A DNA stretch of 64,000 nucleotides, taken from contig JAFPYR010000017.1 of assembly GCA_017412115.1 (NCBI GenBank), forward strand, positions 71,159 to 135,158, read 5' to 3'. The stretch is from Bacteroidales bacterium (GTDB taxonomy: Bacteria; Bacteroidota; Bacteroidia; Bacteroidales; UBA3824). The notes under the pieces were generated by a model, which did no database searches, was not told the DNA's origin, and saw only the letters and a list, made by a program, of their open reading frames with translations. Both the position numbers and the translations under genes were made by a program. Below, piece after piece: positions 34,030 to 42,283 of the stretch. Every line of letters starts with the position of its first letter. Positions within the stretch are counted from its first letter, which is position 1.

Positions 34030-35988
34030 TTAAAACCTTACGCCCATTACCAAAACATCGTCTAATTGTTTGAGTTTTCCTCTCCAAGCCACAAGATTAT
34101 CATCAAGCATTTGCTTTTGCTGTTGCAATTCCTCGTTGTGAATCTTTAAAAGAAATTCTCTGAATTGTTTTATCATATATTTTTTGCGTTTGCCGTTTAC
34201 AATACCGAACTGATCGGAATAACCGTCAGAAAACATGTAAATCATATCACCTTTGATAACCTCAAATTCGTGATTGGTAAATCTCTCGGTCTGATTTTCA
34301 TAATAACCGATAGGCATTTCGTCGGCATCTATTTGCGTTAATTTTCCGTCCCTGATGAAAATCAACGGATTATGTGCGCCGGCGTACTGAATTTTTGAAG
34401 TATTCTTATCATAAACGCAAATCGCCATATCCATACCGTCTTTTTGCTCGTCCTCTTTTCCCGACTGACGAAGATATGTGATAATATCAGCACGAAGTTG
34501 AGTTAAAATTTCTCCCGCCGTAATATTATCACCCGACATTCTCGCCGTTATATCGTTTAAGAAAGCTATACCAAGAAGACTCATAAAAGCTCCCGGAACA
34601 CCGTGTCCCGTACAATCGGCAGCCGTGAAAACAAATTTATCATCAACATCATTGCCCCAATAAAAATCGCCGCTGACAATATCCCTTGGCTTCAACATTA
34701 TAAAATGCGAGGGCAAATATTTACTGAAATATTCCTCCGGCGGCATAACGGCCTGCTGAATCTTCTGCGCATAACGGATACTTTCGATAATTTTATCGTT
34801 TTGAGCAGTAATTTCGTCTTTTTGAGCCGTAATCTCAATATTTTGTTTTTCGATTTTTTCGTTTTGAGCGGCAAGTTTTTCGTTGTCCTTACGCTTGCCC
34901 ATGTAAAGTTTTGCAATAATAAAAATCATTATCAAGAATACACCCAAAACAATCGAAGAAACCAATATAATATTGTTTAACAGTTTGTTACGAATATTAA
35001 GTTTCAACAATTCGTCTTCTTTTTCTGCAATTTCCTTATTGACTTGCTCAATGTGCATTTGCTGGTCAAGAGCGACTTTCTGCTGTTCAACAAGTTCCGC
35101 ACGCTGTTTTTCCAACTCCTCTGAAACCTGAATTGCCTCCCTGTTTTTCTTTTCAAGATTTTGTTCGGTTTCCTCAAGCTCTTGCATCGTAACAAGTTGT
35201 TTGTTTTTCAAAACAAGCATTTCCTGACGTTGCTTTTCCAATTTTTCAGCCTGATTCTGAATAGCACGGTTTTGCAACTCCATACTGCGGTTTTGTTTTT
35301 CTATCTGCTGCTGTTTCTGAAAAATCTCTCTCTCCCTCTGATCCAACAATTTCTGTTTGCTGTTGAGTTCTTTCTCCTTCTGCAAAAGTTCTTTTTGGGT
35401 CATCGAAAGCTGTTTGGATTGCTCTTGAATAATTTCGTCCTTGGAAATATCGTCGCCGTGAAGCTCTTTGGTCATATTCGGGTGAACGCTGATTCCCACC
35501 TTCCTCAAATTAGCACTGCTAAAACAAAACGATACAAGTCCAGTCTTTTCATCAACGAAATTTATCATCACCGATTTGGAATCCTCGCAATTATCTGAAA
35601 CAATGGCAATAGGTTTGCGTTTCAAGCCGTCACGCGCCTCCTTATAATCGGCGGCAAAGGGTACGTACAAAACATTAAAACTCCTATCATAAAGAGCATC
35701 GGAAACAGAAACAAAATTTTTAACAACTAATTTAGTACCCGAGGCCGGATAACCTTTGCGAGCTTCCCTTTTCAAAAGCCTCAAAAAATCCGAATCGGCA
35801 TTAACAACGGCAATGATTATCGTGCTAATTTCTTCGTCGTTTTCCCAAAGCAAATACTTAGGAATCTCGTAAAGGAATTTCGCTTTTTGCTCAAAAGCCG
35901 TCTCCCCGTACTGCGCAAACGCCTTAAAACACGATAAAACAAGTATCGCGGTGATTAAAATGCTATATAATTTCAGTTTTTTCACCAT
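34030..35988 (-). CDS. SpoIIE-type phosphatase with periplasmic YfiR-like domain
   Basis: A 652-residue signal protein. A signal peptide (ends near FAQ, residue 26) precedes a YfiR/DUF4154-like domain (about 28-170), then a long Gln/Glu/Lys coiled coil (about 185-335), a membrane helix (about 337-362), and a second coil. A C-terminal PP2C/SpoIIE domain follows, with VSGDFYW near 430, [21 protein letters not shown] and FSDGYSDQ. The metal ligands Asp and Gly of the PP2C fold are present, so it should be an active phosphatase, presumably on an anti-sigma-factor antagonist. It is 28 bp after the Nudix gene, possibly co-transcribed. Confidence 0.85.
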   Translation of the reverse strand: MVKKLKLYSILITAILVLSCFKAFAQYGETAFEQKAKFLYEIPKYLLWENDEEISTIIIAVVNADSDFLRLLKREARKGYPASGTKLVVKNFVSVSDALYDRSFNVLYVPFAADYKEARDGLKRKPIAIVSDNCEDSKSVMINFVDEKTGLVSFCFSSANLRKVGISVHPNMTKELHGDDISKDEIIQEQSKQLSMTQKELLQKEKELNSKQKLLDQREREIFQKQQQIEKQNRSMELQNRAIQNQAEKLEKQRQEMLVLKNKQLVTMQELEETEQNLEKKNREAIQVSEELEKQRAELVEQQKVALDQQMHIEQVNKEIAEKEDELLKLNIRNKLLNNIILVSSIVLGVFLIMIFIIAKLYMGKRKDNEKLAAQNEKIEKQNIEITAQKDEITAQNDKIIESIRYAQKIQQAVMPPEEYFSKYLPSHFIMLKPRDIVSGDFYWGNDVDDKFVFTAADCTGHGVPGAFMSLLGIAFLNDITARMSGDNITAGEILTQLRADIITYLRQSGKEDEQKDGMDMAICVYDKNTSKIQYAGAHNPLIFIRDGKLTQIDADEMPIGYYENQTERFTNHEFEVIKGDMIYMFSDGYSDQFGIVNGKRKKYMIKQFREFLLKIHNEELQQQKQMLDDNLVAWRGKLKQLDDVLVMGVRF

Positions 35989-36016
35989 CTTAAAAGTTTT
36001 TTATTACGACTTTCCG

Positions 36017-36445
36017 TTAATGGTTGGCAAGAATAAACTCTTCCAAAATTTTAGCATGGTCAAAAGCCAATGCCGGTAATTGATTGAAATCAAACCAATC
36101 TACATCTGCTGCATCATCGTCCGCAACTGCCTCCGTATCTTCATCAACGTAAGCATAAAAAACTATCGTTATCGTCCTTCCTCTGGGGTCTCTGCCCGGA
36201 TCGCCAAAAGCCTTAAACTGCGAAAGAAATTGACATTCAATCCCCGTTTCTTCTTTTAATTCCCTTGCAGCACTCTGCTCCAAAGTTTCACCTTCCTCGG
36301 TAAAACCGCCCGGAAATGCCCAACAATCTTTAAACGGTTCACGCTTTCGCTTTATTAACAATACTTGACGTGTTATGCCCTCACCCCTTACAACGATAGT
36401 GTCTGTGGTAACGGAAGGCATAGGATACTTATATGTGTAAGCCAT
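36017..36445 (-). CDS. Nudix hydrolase
   Basis: A 142-residue protein. The complete Nudix box is present at residues 47-69 (G-x5-E-x7-REL-x-EE-x-G-I), so it is catalytically competent. Typical substrates are nucleoside diphosphates linked to another group, such as ADP-ribose. The start of the chain and the DPRGRTITIVFYAYV strand resemble ADP-ribose or 8-oxo-dGTP type enzymes, but I cannot decide. It has a well-formed promoter in the divergent region shared with queE. Confidence 0.92.
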   Translation of the reverse strand: MAYTYKYPMPSVTTDTIVVRGEGITRQVLLIKRKREPFKDCWAFPGGFTEEGETLEQSAARELKEETGIECQFLSQFKAFGDPGRDPRGRTITIVFYAYVDEDTEAVADDDAADVDWFDFNQLPALAFDHAKILEEFILANH

Positions 36446-36477
36446 TTTTTTCCCTTCTTTAATGATTTTTTACAAGA

Positions 36478-36509
36478 CAAATGTACATCTTTTTTTTCAT
36501 TAATGCAAT
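36478..36509 (-). promoter_or_regulatory. Promoter of the Nudix gene
   Basis: Minus strand: ATTG (36506-36509), 20-bp spacer, TACATTTG (36478-36485), 32 nt before the ATG. Confidence 0.55.
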
Positions 36510-36591
36510 TTTTTGTCCACAAATTAGAAAAAAAGTATTTTTTTATGTATTTTTTTTATACTTTTACAAATTGTTAAAAAAAAAATTTGTC

Positions 36592-37212
36592 ATGGAAGAT
36601 ATAATTTCTTTAGGAAAAGCGTTGCCGGTAGCGGAAGAGTTTTATTCCGTTCAGGGTGAGGGACTTAACGCCGGAGTACCGGCATATTTCATACGACTTG
36701 CGGGCTGCGATGTCAGGTGTCCGTGGTGCGACACCAAAGAGAGTTGGGACGAAAAAAAATTCAAAACCGAAAACATAGAAGATATTGTTTCAAGAATTTC
36801 GCAAACACCTGCTTGCAACGTCGTAATCACGGGCGGCGAACCTACCATGCACAATTTAGCACCGCTGTGCGAAAGTCTTGAAAAAAAATGTTTGTCAATT
36901 TGGCTCGAAACCTCCGGCACTCACCCTTTAACGGGAAATTTTGACTGGATAGCCGTTTCGCCTAAAAAAAATATTCAACCCTTGGAAGAGGTTTTGGAAC
37001 TTGCCGACGAACTCAAAATGGTGATAACAAGTCCTGAGGATTTCTCTTTAGCGGAAAAATACGCTCAAAAAGTATCCTCGGAGTGTGCACTTTTGCTTCA
37101 GGCGGAATGGAACAATGCAAAAGAAATCAATCCGCTAATTTTGGATTACGTATTAAAACACCCGGTTTGGAAAATTTCGTTACAAACTCATAAATTCTTA
37201 AATATAAGGTGA
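36592..37212 (+). CDS. queE: 7-carboxy-7-deazaguanine synthase
   Basis: 206 residues from the ATG at 36592, chosen because the extension to 36481 has no homologous character and consists of Phe/Lys-rich low complexity. It is a radical SAM enzyme: CDVRCPWC provides the cluster cysteines Cys39, Cys43 and Cys46, and the GGEP motif follows in ITGGEPTM. It makes the 7-deazapurine precursor of queuosine and related bases. It is short, as usual for QueE. The PrsW-like gene starts 4 bp after its stop. Confidence 0.93.
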   Translation: MEDIISLGKALPVAEEFYSVQGEGLNAGVPAYFIRLAGCDVRCPWCDTKESWDEKKFKTENIEDIVSRISQTPACNVVITGGEPTMHNLAPLCESLEKKCLSIWLETSGTHPLTGNFDWIAVSPKKNIQPLEEVLELADELKMVITSPEDFSLAEKYAQKVSSECALLLQAEWNNAKEINPLILDYVLKHPVWKISLQTHKFLNIR

Positions 37213-37216
37213 TTGT

Positions 37217-37876
37217 ATGACACTTATGGCCTTGGTAGCATTGCTACCCGTGTTTGTAATATTGTTTTACGTTTACATCAAAGATACAAGGAAAGAGCCT
37301 TTCAGTGTGCTGATTACGACTTTCATGTTAGGCGCATTAGCCGTTATTCCGGCAATATTGGCAGAACTTGGGGGAAGTTTTATTTCGGAAAATCCGTTTT
37401 TTGAAAATTTTCTGATAGTATCGCCCGTGGAAGAAGGTGTAAAACTCTTTGTTATAATGATTTATGTTTTTTTTCACAGAGAATTTGATGACAGATTCGA
37501 TGCTATTATATATTGCGTAACGGCATCTCTGGGATTCGCTGCCGTGGAAAACCTGATTTACACTTTTGAAAACGGTATCGAAGTCGCAATATTAAGAGCC
37601 GTAACCGCAATTCCGGGGCATACTGCATTCGCTGTTTTTATGGGAAGTTTTGTTGCTAAAGCCAAAACTCATGCAATTTATAACCGAAAAGGAAAACGAA
37701 ACAAATATATTTTTCTTGCATTTTTAGTCCCGGCAATAATGCATGGTCTTTACGATTTTCTTATCAGCATAAAATTTTTCTGGGGATTTGCCGCTTTGAT
37801 AATTTACTCCGATATTCATTCCATTATAATCGTAAACAAAGCAAGTAAAGAAGACAGACCGTTTCAACAAGAATAG
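37217..37876 (+). CDS. PrsW-like intramembrane metalloprotease
   Basis: A 219-residue protein with about 7-8 membrane helices. The PrsW motifs are visible in order: EEGVK (EExxK), ENLIY, PGHTAFAVFMG, and HGLYDF. In Bacillus PrsW cuts an anti-sigma factor in response to antimicrobial peptides; the substrate here is unknown. It starts 4 bp after queE, so it is co-transcribed with it, an association with no obvious reason. A perfect inverted repeat covers its stop codon. Confidence 0.88.
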   Translation: MTLMALVALLPVFVILFYVYIKDTRKEPFSVLITTFMLGALAVIPAILAELGGSFISENPFFENFLIVSPVEEGVKLFVIMIYVFFHREFDDRFDAIIYCVTASLGFAAVENLIYTFENGIEVAILRAVTAIPGHTAFAVFMGSFVAKAKTHAIYNRKGKRNKYIFLAFLVPAIMHGLYDFLISIKFFWGFAALIIYSDIHSIIIVNKASKEDRPFQQE

Positions 37877-37886
37877 AAACGGTCTG
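37855..37886. terminator. Hairpin between convergent prsW and glmM
   Basis: Perfect 11-bp inverted repeat CAGACCGTTTC (37855-37865) with GAAACGGTCTG (37876-37886). It contains the prsW stop codon. The T-run is weak on both strands, so termination may be inefficient. Confidence 0.45.
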
Positions 37887-37906
37887 CCAAAAAGGGAAAA
37901 AATCTT

Positions 37907-39307
37907 TTACATTACGCTTTTAATTTTTTCAATCATATCCACAGCCAATTTGTCAGCCTCGGACTGTGATTTTGCCTCGGTGTAAATTCTGATAATCGGC
38001 TCTGTGTTAGATTTGCGTAAATGAACCCAGTTTTCGGGAAAGTCGATTTTAACACCGTCGATTGTAGTTACCGTTGTGCCGGAAATCTGATTGTAAATGC
38101 CTTCGATTTTTTTCAAAAGATTATCAACATTGATTTCGGGCGTAAGTTCGATTTTGTTTTTGCTCATAAAATATTGAGGATATTCAAGTTTCAAGGCTGA
38201 AACTTTTTTCTTCTTTTTAGCAAGATAAGTCAAAAACAATGCTATTCCGACGATTGAATCCCTACCGTAATGAAGTTCAGGATAGATAACTCCGCCGTTG
38301 CCTTCACCGCCGATAACAGAATGATTTTCTTTCATTTTGGTTACAACATTGAGTTCGCCAACAGCCGAAGCATCATAATGACAACCGTATTTTAACGTAA
38401 CGTCCCTCAAAGCACGGCTTGAAGAAAGATTGCTTGCCGTATTGCCTTTTTTGTGTTGCAAAATATAGTCAGCAACGGCAACCAAAGTGTATTCTTCGCC
38501 GAACATTTCGCCGTCTTCCTGCATGATTGCAAGACGGTCTACATCGGGATCAACAGCAAAACCTACGTCCGCTTTTTTGTTTATGACAGCCTTGGAAAGT
38601 TCCGTAAGATTTTGTTTTAAAGGCTCGGGATTATGTGCGAAATTTCCATCAGGAGTAGAATTTATAATTTCAAATTTCTTAACGCCCAAAGCCGAAAGCA
38701 GTTTCGGAACAATTATCGCTCCTACTGAATTTATCACATCAACGCAAACCGTAAAATCTGCCTCCGCAATTGCTTTTGTATCAACAAGTTCAAGACCAAG
38801 AACTTTTTTAATGTGAACATCTTCAAAGTTTTTGATTTCGGTGATTTTTCCAAGTGAAAATACTTCGGAAAAATCCGTTGTTTCTTCTGCCGTAAGGGAA
38901 TAATCAATAATGAATTTTCCGTCCTCAGCATTCAAAAATTCGCCTGAAGAATTAAGGAGTTTCAAAGCATTCCACTGTGTAGGATTATGGCTTGCCGTTA
39001 GAATAATTCCTCCGTCCGCTTTAAATTCCGTAACAGCGATTTCGGTTGTCGGAGTTGTTGCAAGGTCAATATCTATGACATCGATTCCGCAGAAAGTAAG
39101 CGCACCGGTAACGATTTGTTTAACGTTAGGGCCTGAAATTCTGGCATCGCGCCCCACAACAACTGTGTATTTATCTTTTTTTGACTGTTTTTTAATCCAT
39201 TGTGAATATGCCGTGATAAATTTCACAATGTCAAAAGGCGTAAGGTTGTCGCCGGAGTGTCCGCCGATTGTACCGCGTATGCCTGAAATTGATTTTATTA
39301 ATGCCAT
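37907..39307 (-). CDS. glmM: Phosphoglucosamine mutase
   Basis: 466 residues. The phosphoserine loop TASHNP (Ser106), the metal loop DPDVDR near residue 253, the sugar-binding GGEGNGG and the C-terminal phosphate-binding RKSNTEPIIRIY are intact. The enzyme converts glucosamine 6-phosphate to the 1-phosphate for UDP-GlcNAc. A phosphomannomutase activity cannot be excluded by sequence, but the Bacteroidetes GlmM assignment fits. It follows the YbaK-type gene by 46 bp. Confidence 0.92.
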   Translation of the reverse strand: MALIKSISGIRGTIGGHSGDNLTPFDIVKFITAYSQWIKKQSKKDKYTVVVGRDARISGPNVKQIVTGALTFCGIDVIDIDLATTPTTEIAVTEFKADGGIILTASHNPTQWNALKLLNSSGEFLNAEDGKFIIDYSLTAEETTDFSEVFSLGKITEIKNFEDVHIKKVLGLELVDTKAIAEADFTVCVDVINSVGAIIVPKLLSALGVKKFEIINSTPDGNFAHNPEPLKQNLTELSKAVINKKADVGFAVDPDVDRLAIMQEDGEMFGEEYTLVAVADYILQHKKGNTASNLSSSRALRDVTLKYGCHYDASAVGELNVVTKMKENHSVIGGEGNGGVIYPELHYGRDSIVGIALFLTYLAKKKKKVSALKLEYPQYFMSKNKIELTPEINVDNLLKKIEGIYNQISGTTVTTIDGVKIDFPENWVHLRKSNTEPIIRIYTEAKSQSEADKLAVDMIEKIKSVM

Positions 39308-39353
39308 CGGTTTAAAGTATTTTTTGATTTTTTATAAATTTACATGAAAAAAA

Positions 39354-39875
39354 TTAATATAATTCCAAATAACAATAAGCATTTCCGACAATGGAAAGGT
39401 ATTTCTCGAATTCCGTTTTTTTTATGACAACCGTATAACAACAATCGTTAGGGTGAAAACTCAGTAAATCAGCATTTTGAAGATTTTTGTCCAAAAACAG
39501 AAAAACATGATTTTCCTTGTCGTTGATAAGTCCGAAAGGCGAAACACTACCCGGTAAAAGGTCAAGATATTTCAACATTCTCTCCTGAGAGGCAAATGAA
39601 AGTTTTCCGGGCGAAGACATTCCTTTTGAAAGTAATTCCGCTTTGAGTTTTTGCTCAAGCGAATGAATGTCGAGGTCATGATCGCAATCAAAACAGACAA
39701 GATAATGTTTGTTGCCTTTGTGATTGCGAAAAAAAAGGTTTTTACAATGAACTGACCCGTCATCTCTCCACCAACGCTTTGCCTCTTCAATAGTTTTGCC
39801 TTCGGGATGCTCATAACAGGTAAATTCTATATTATTGTCTTCCAAATATTTAACAACAGTTTCCTGACGTGTCAT
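39354..39875 (-). CDS. YbaK/ProX-type aminoacyl-tRNA deacylase
   Basis: A 173-residue single YbaK-like domain. The N-terminal helix, FTCYEHPEGKTIEEA, KNLFFRNHKG (with the likely catalytic Lys45), and PGSVSPFGLINDK match the ProXp-ala/PrdX branch, which clears mischarged tRNA-Pro. It is free-standing, as in many Bacteroidetes and Clostridia. It leads a two-gene unit with glmM and shares a divergent promoter region with maf. Confidence 0.88.
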   Translation of the reverse strand: MTRQETVVKYLEDNNIEFTCYEHPEGKTIEEAKRWWRDDGSVHCKNLFFRNHKGNKHYLVCFDCDHDLDIHSLEQKLKAELLSKGMSSPGKLSFASQERMLKYLDLLPGSVSPFGLINDKENHVFLFLDKNLQNADLLSFHPNDCCYTVVIKKTEFEKYLSIVGNAYCYLELY

Positions 39876-39904
39876 AATTTTTATTCAATAGTTTTTATTC
39901 AGCG

Positions 39905-39912
39905 CAAAGTTA
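39905..39912 (-). promoter_or_regulatory. -7 box of the ybaK-type/glmM unit
   Basis: TAACTTTG on the minus strand, 30 nt before the ATG at 39875. Confidence 0.5.
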
Positions 39913-39944
39913 TGAAAGTTTTTTCTTAGGTAAAAAGTTTTTTT

Positions 39945-39952
39945 TAATTTTG
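39945..39952 (+). promoter_or_regulatory. -7 box upstream of maf-pyrC
   Basis: TAATTTTG, 35 nt before the ATG at 39987. It is divergent from the -7 box at 39905, so the two promoters share a 50-bp region. Confidence 0.5.
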
Positions 39953-39986
39953 CCGCTGATAAAAAAAGAAAAAATATAAAAATATC

Positions 39987-40592
39987 ATGCAGCTTAACGA
40001 AAAGCTTAAAAAATTTCATATAATTCTCGGTTCGGGTTCACCCCGCAGAAAAGAAATTTTCTCAATTCTCGGTTTCGATTTTGAAATCAAAACTTTCCCC
40101 ACCGAAGAAAATTATCCCGAAGAACTTGACAAAAAACAAGTTTCGGAATTTATCGCCGTCGAAAAAGCAGCGGCTTTCAAAGAGATGCTCGAAAATCAAA
40201 AAAATTCCATCGTCATCACCGCTGATACAACCGTCGTATTAGAAAACGAAATACTCGGAAAACCAAACGGCAGAAACGGTGCAATCGAAATGTTAAAAAA
40301 ACTCTCCGGCAAAAAACATACTGTTTGCACCGGCGTTTGTATTAAAAACCATTCTAAAGAAGTAACCTTTTCGGCTTATTCCGATGTATGGTTTAGAGAA
40401 TTGAGCGATGAGGAAATCATTTTTTACGTTGATAATTTCAAACCGTTTGACAAAGCCGGCTCGTATGCCGTTCAGGAATGGATAGGTGCGGCTGCAATAG
40501 CAAGAATAGAGGGTTCGTATTATAACGTAGTAGGTCTTCCCTCTCAAAAACTTTATATGGAATTAGAAAAATTTATTGACGGATTAAAATGA
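39987..40592 (+). CDS. maf: Maf-family nucleoside triphosphate pyrophosphatase
   Basis: A 201-residue protein with LGSGSPRRKEI at the start, ITADTTVV, KLSGKKHTVCTGV, and YAVQEWIGAAAIARIEGSYYNVVGLP, all Maf hallmarks. Family members hydrolyse dTTP, UTP or modified nucleotides and can delay septation. Its stop overlaps the pyrC start by four bases (ATGA), indicating translational coupling with pyrimidine synthesis. Confidence 0.95.
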   Translation: MQLNEKLKKFHIILGSGSPRRKEIFSILGFDFEIKTFPTEENYPEELDKKQVSEFIAVEKAAAFKEMLENQKNSIVITADTTVVLENEILGKPNGRNGAIEMLKKLSGKKHTVCTGVCIKNHSKEVTFSAYSDVWFRELSDEEIIFYVDNFKPFDKAGSYAVQEWIGAAAIARIEGSYYNVVGLPSQKLYMELEKFIDGLK

Positions 40593-41929
40593 GAACACTT
40601 ATAAAAAACGGTAAAATAGTAAACGAAGGCAAAATTTTTAAGGGTTCGATTTTAATCGAAGACGAAAAAATTTTAGGCGTTTACACTCGGGAGCAAACCC
40701 CACAAGAGGCTCTTAAAGCAGATAAAATTTATGACGCTTCAGGAAAAATCGTTTTTCCCGGATTTATTGACACTCATGTCCATTTCCGCGAACCCGGTCT
40801 GATTCACAAAGCCGATATTTTTTCGGAATCACGCGCAGCAGCAGCCGGTGGCATTACAACTTATTTTGAAATGCCTAACACCAAACCGCCGACAACAACG
40901 GAAAAACTCGTTGAAGAAAAATTAGAATCAGCAAAGAAAAATTCCCTCGTTAATTATTCATTTTTTATAGGAGCCACAAACGATAATATTGACGAAATCA
41001 TCAATGCCGATTTTTCAAAAATTTGCGGCATAAAAGTTTTTATGGGTTCAAGCACCGGCAATATGCTTGTTGATAATTTGGAAAGCCTAAAAAAACTTTT
41101 TCAAAATTTGCCGTCAATTATAGTGGCGCATTGCGAAAGCGAAAAAATAATTCAAGAAGGATTAGAAAAATTTCATAAACTCTATCCCGAAAACGCTCCG
41201 GCAAAAATTCATGAATTTGTCCGCAGCGCAAAAGCTTGTTATCAATCAACCGAATTAGCCGTCAGACTCGCTAAAGAATACGGTACAAGACTTCACGTTG
41301 CCCACATCAGCACCAAAAAGGAACTTTCATTGTTTTCGGATAACGAATTAAAAGACAAAAAAATAACCGCCGAGGTCTGCATTCCGCATCTTTGGTTCTC
41401 CTCTGACGATTATCAAGGACGGGGAATAAGAATAAAATGCAATCCGTCAATAAAATCGCGCGGAGACCGTAACGCCTTGCGTAAAGCATTGGTTAACAAT
41501 TTCATAGATACAGTTGCAACAGACCATGCACCACATACTTTTGAGGAGAAAAACAAAGAATATTTTCTTGCACCCTCAGGTATGCCTTCGATAGAGTTTT
41601 CGTCAGCAGTTATGTACAATTTGGCACAAAGAAAAGTTTTTCCTCTAACTTTAATAGCGGAAAAAATGTGTCATAACCCTGCAAAAATTTTCAAAATAAA
41701 AGACAGGGGCTTTTTGCGGGAAGGTTATTACGCAGACATCGCTATTATCGATCCCGAAAAAGATTTTGTAATCAAAGACAATGAAGTTTTAAGCAAATGC
41801 AAATGGTCGCCTTTTGATGGTTACAATTTCAAAGGGAAAGTATGCGCTACGATGGTAAACGGCAAATTTGTTTACAAAGATTTTGCGTTAATCGAAACAC
41901 AAGCAGCAAAACAAGTTGATTTTTTTTAA
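40589..41929 (+). CDS. pyrC: Dihydroorotase
   Basis: A 446-residue amidohydrolase that closes dihydroorotate in pyrimidine synthesis. The HVHFREPG metal motif (His63, His65), FEMPNTKP, the carbamylated-lysine region GIKVFMGSS, VAHCESEK, HVAHIS and VATDHAPHT are all readable. It resembles the AllB/PyrC class I enzymes used by Bacteroidetes. It overlaps maf by four bases. Confidence 0.95.
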   Translation: MRTLIKNGKIVNEGKIFKGSILIEDEKILGVYTREQTPQEALKADKIYDASGKIVFPGFIDTHVHFREPGLIHKADIFSESRAAAAGGITTYFEMPNTKPPTTTEKLVEEKLESAKKNSLVNYSFFIGATNDNIDEIINADFSKICGIKVFMGSSTGNMLVDNLESLKKLFQNLPSIIVAHCESEKIIQEGLEKFHKLYPENAPAKIHEFVRSAKACYQSTELAVRLAKEYGTRLHVAHISTKKELSLFSDNELKDKKITAEVCIPHLWFSSDDYQGRGIRIKCNPSIKSRGDRNALRKALVNNFIDTVATDHAPHTFEEKNKEYFLAPSGMPSIEFSSAVMYNLAQRKVFPLTLIAEKMCHNPAKIFKIKDRGFLREGYYADIAIIDPEKDFVIKDNEVLSKCKWSPFDGYNFKGKVCATMVNGKFVYKDFALIETQAAKQVDFF

Positions 41930-41968
41930 TTAATAATGCAATTTTTTAAGAAAAAAGTCAATTTTTAT

Positions 41969-41999
41969 TTTGCACATAAATAAATCCTTACTACTTTTA
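41969..41999 (+). promoter_or_regulatory. Promoter-like element ahead of the hairpin region
   Basis: TTTG (41969-41972), 19-bp spacer, TACTTTTA (41992-41999). The last -7 base is A instead of G. Initiation would fall about 42005, at the first hairpin. Confidence 0.5.
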
Positions 42000-42002
42000 C
42001 AA

Positions 42003-42190
42003 CGGAGAGCGGCTACATATTCCCACTCTCCGACATATTTTATTTTGGGAATTGGCATTGTGCTGTAATCTTATCGAAAATGTGGAAGTTTTCAAAGCAA
42101 ATGATTATAAGCACAACTGCCACGCCTATCATACAGGCGTGGGTCGTTGTGTTATATTATTTGCTTGGGTACTTCCACAACCTTCGATAA
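42003..42190 (+). ncRNA. Candidate structured RNA or structured leader: two hairpins
   Basis: Hairpin 1: CGGAGAG (42003-42009) with CTCTCCG (42026-42032). Hairpin 2 is a 120-nt nested structure. TTATCGAA (42071-42078) pairs with 42183-42190, GTGGAAGT (42082-42089) with 42171-42178, AAGCAAAT (42095-42102) with 42159-42166, CACAAC (42112-42117) with 42146-42151, and CCACGCCT (42120-42127) with 42135-42142. The loop is seven bases. All five helices are perfect and nested in order, separated by internal loops. It is not a simple terminator because no T-run follows. It may be a small RNA, a leader controlling the BspA-like gene, or a mobile palindromic element. Confidence 0.4.
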
Positions 42191-42283
42191 AAATATACAA
42201 AAACGACTACGCTTTTTTTATGCATAGCTGCAATCCAATTTTTTTATATTTTGATTTTTTATTCAATAACTAAAAAAACAATT

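Larger units (their letters stand above)
41930..42283. other. 354-bp region holding a promoter and structured RNA candidate
   Basis: No protein-coding gene is supported. It contains the promoter at 41969-41999, a short hairpin at 42003-42032 and the long hairpin at 42071-42190, then an AT-rich spacer with the start of the BspA-like gene at 42284. Confidence 0.7.

Noticed and set aside
36481-36591. Longer N-terminus of queE
   Set aside because: The extra 37 residues are Phe/Tyr/Lys-rich low complexity in AT-rich DNA next to the divergent promoter; the radical SAM protein begins at 36592.
41930-42070. Terminator for pyrC
   Set aside because: No stem followed by a T-run is found directly after the pyrC stop; the hairpins there are better placed as parts of a new transcript.
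42052-42273. A 73-residue plus-strand reading frame over the hairpin region
   Set aside because: The sequence forms nested helices with no codon-like pattern and has no homology that I recognise.
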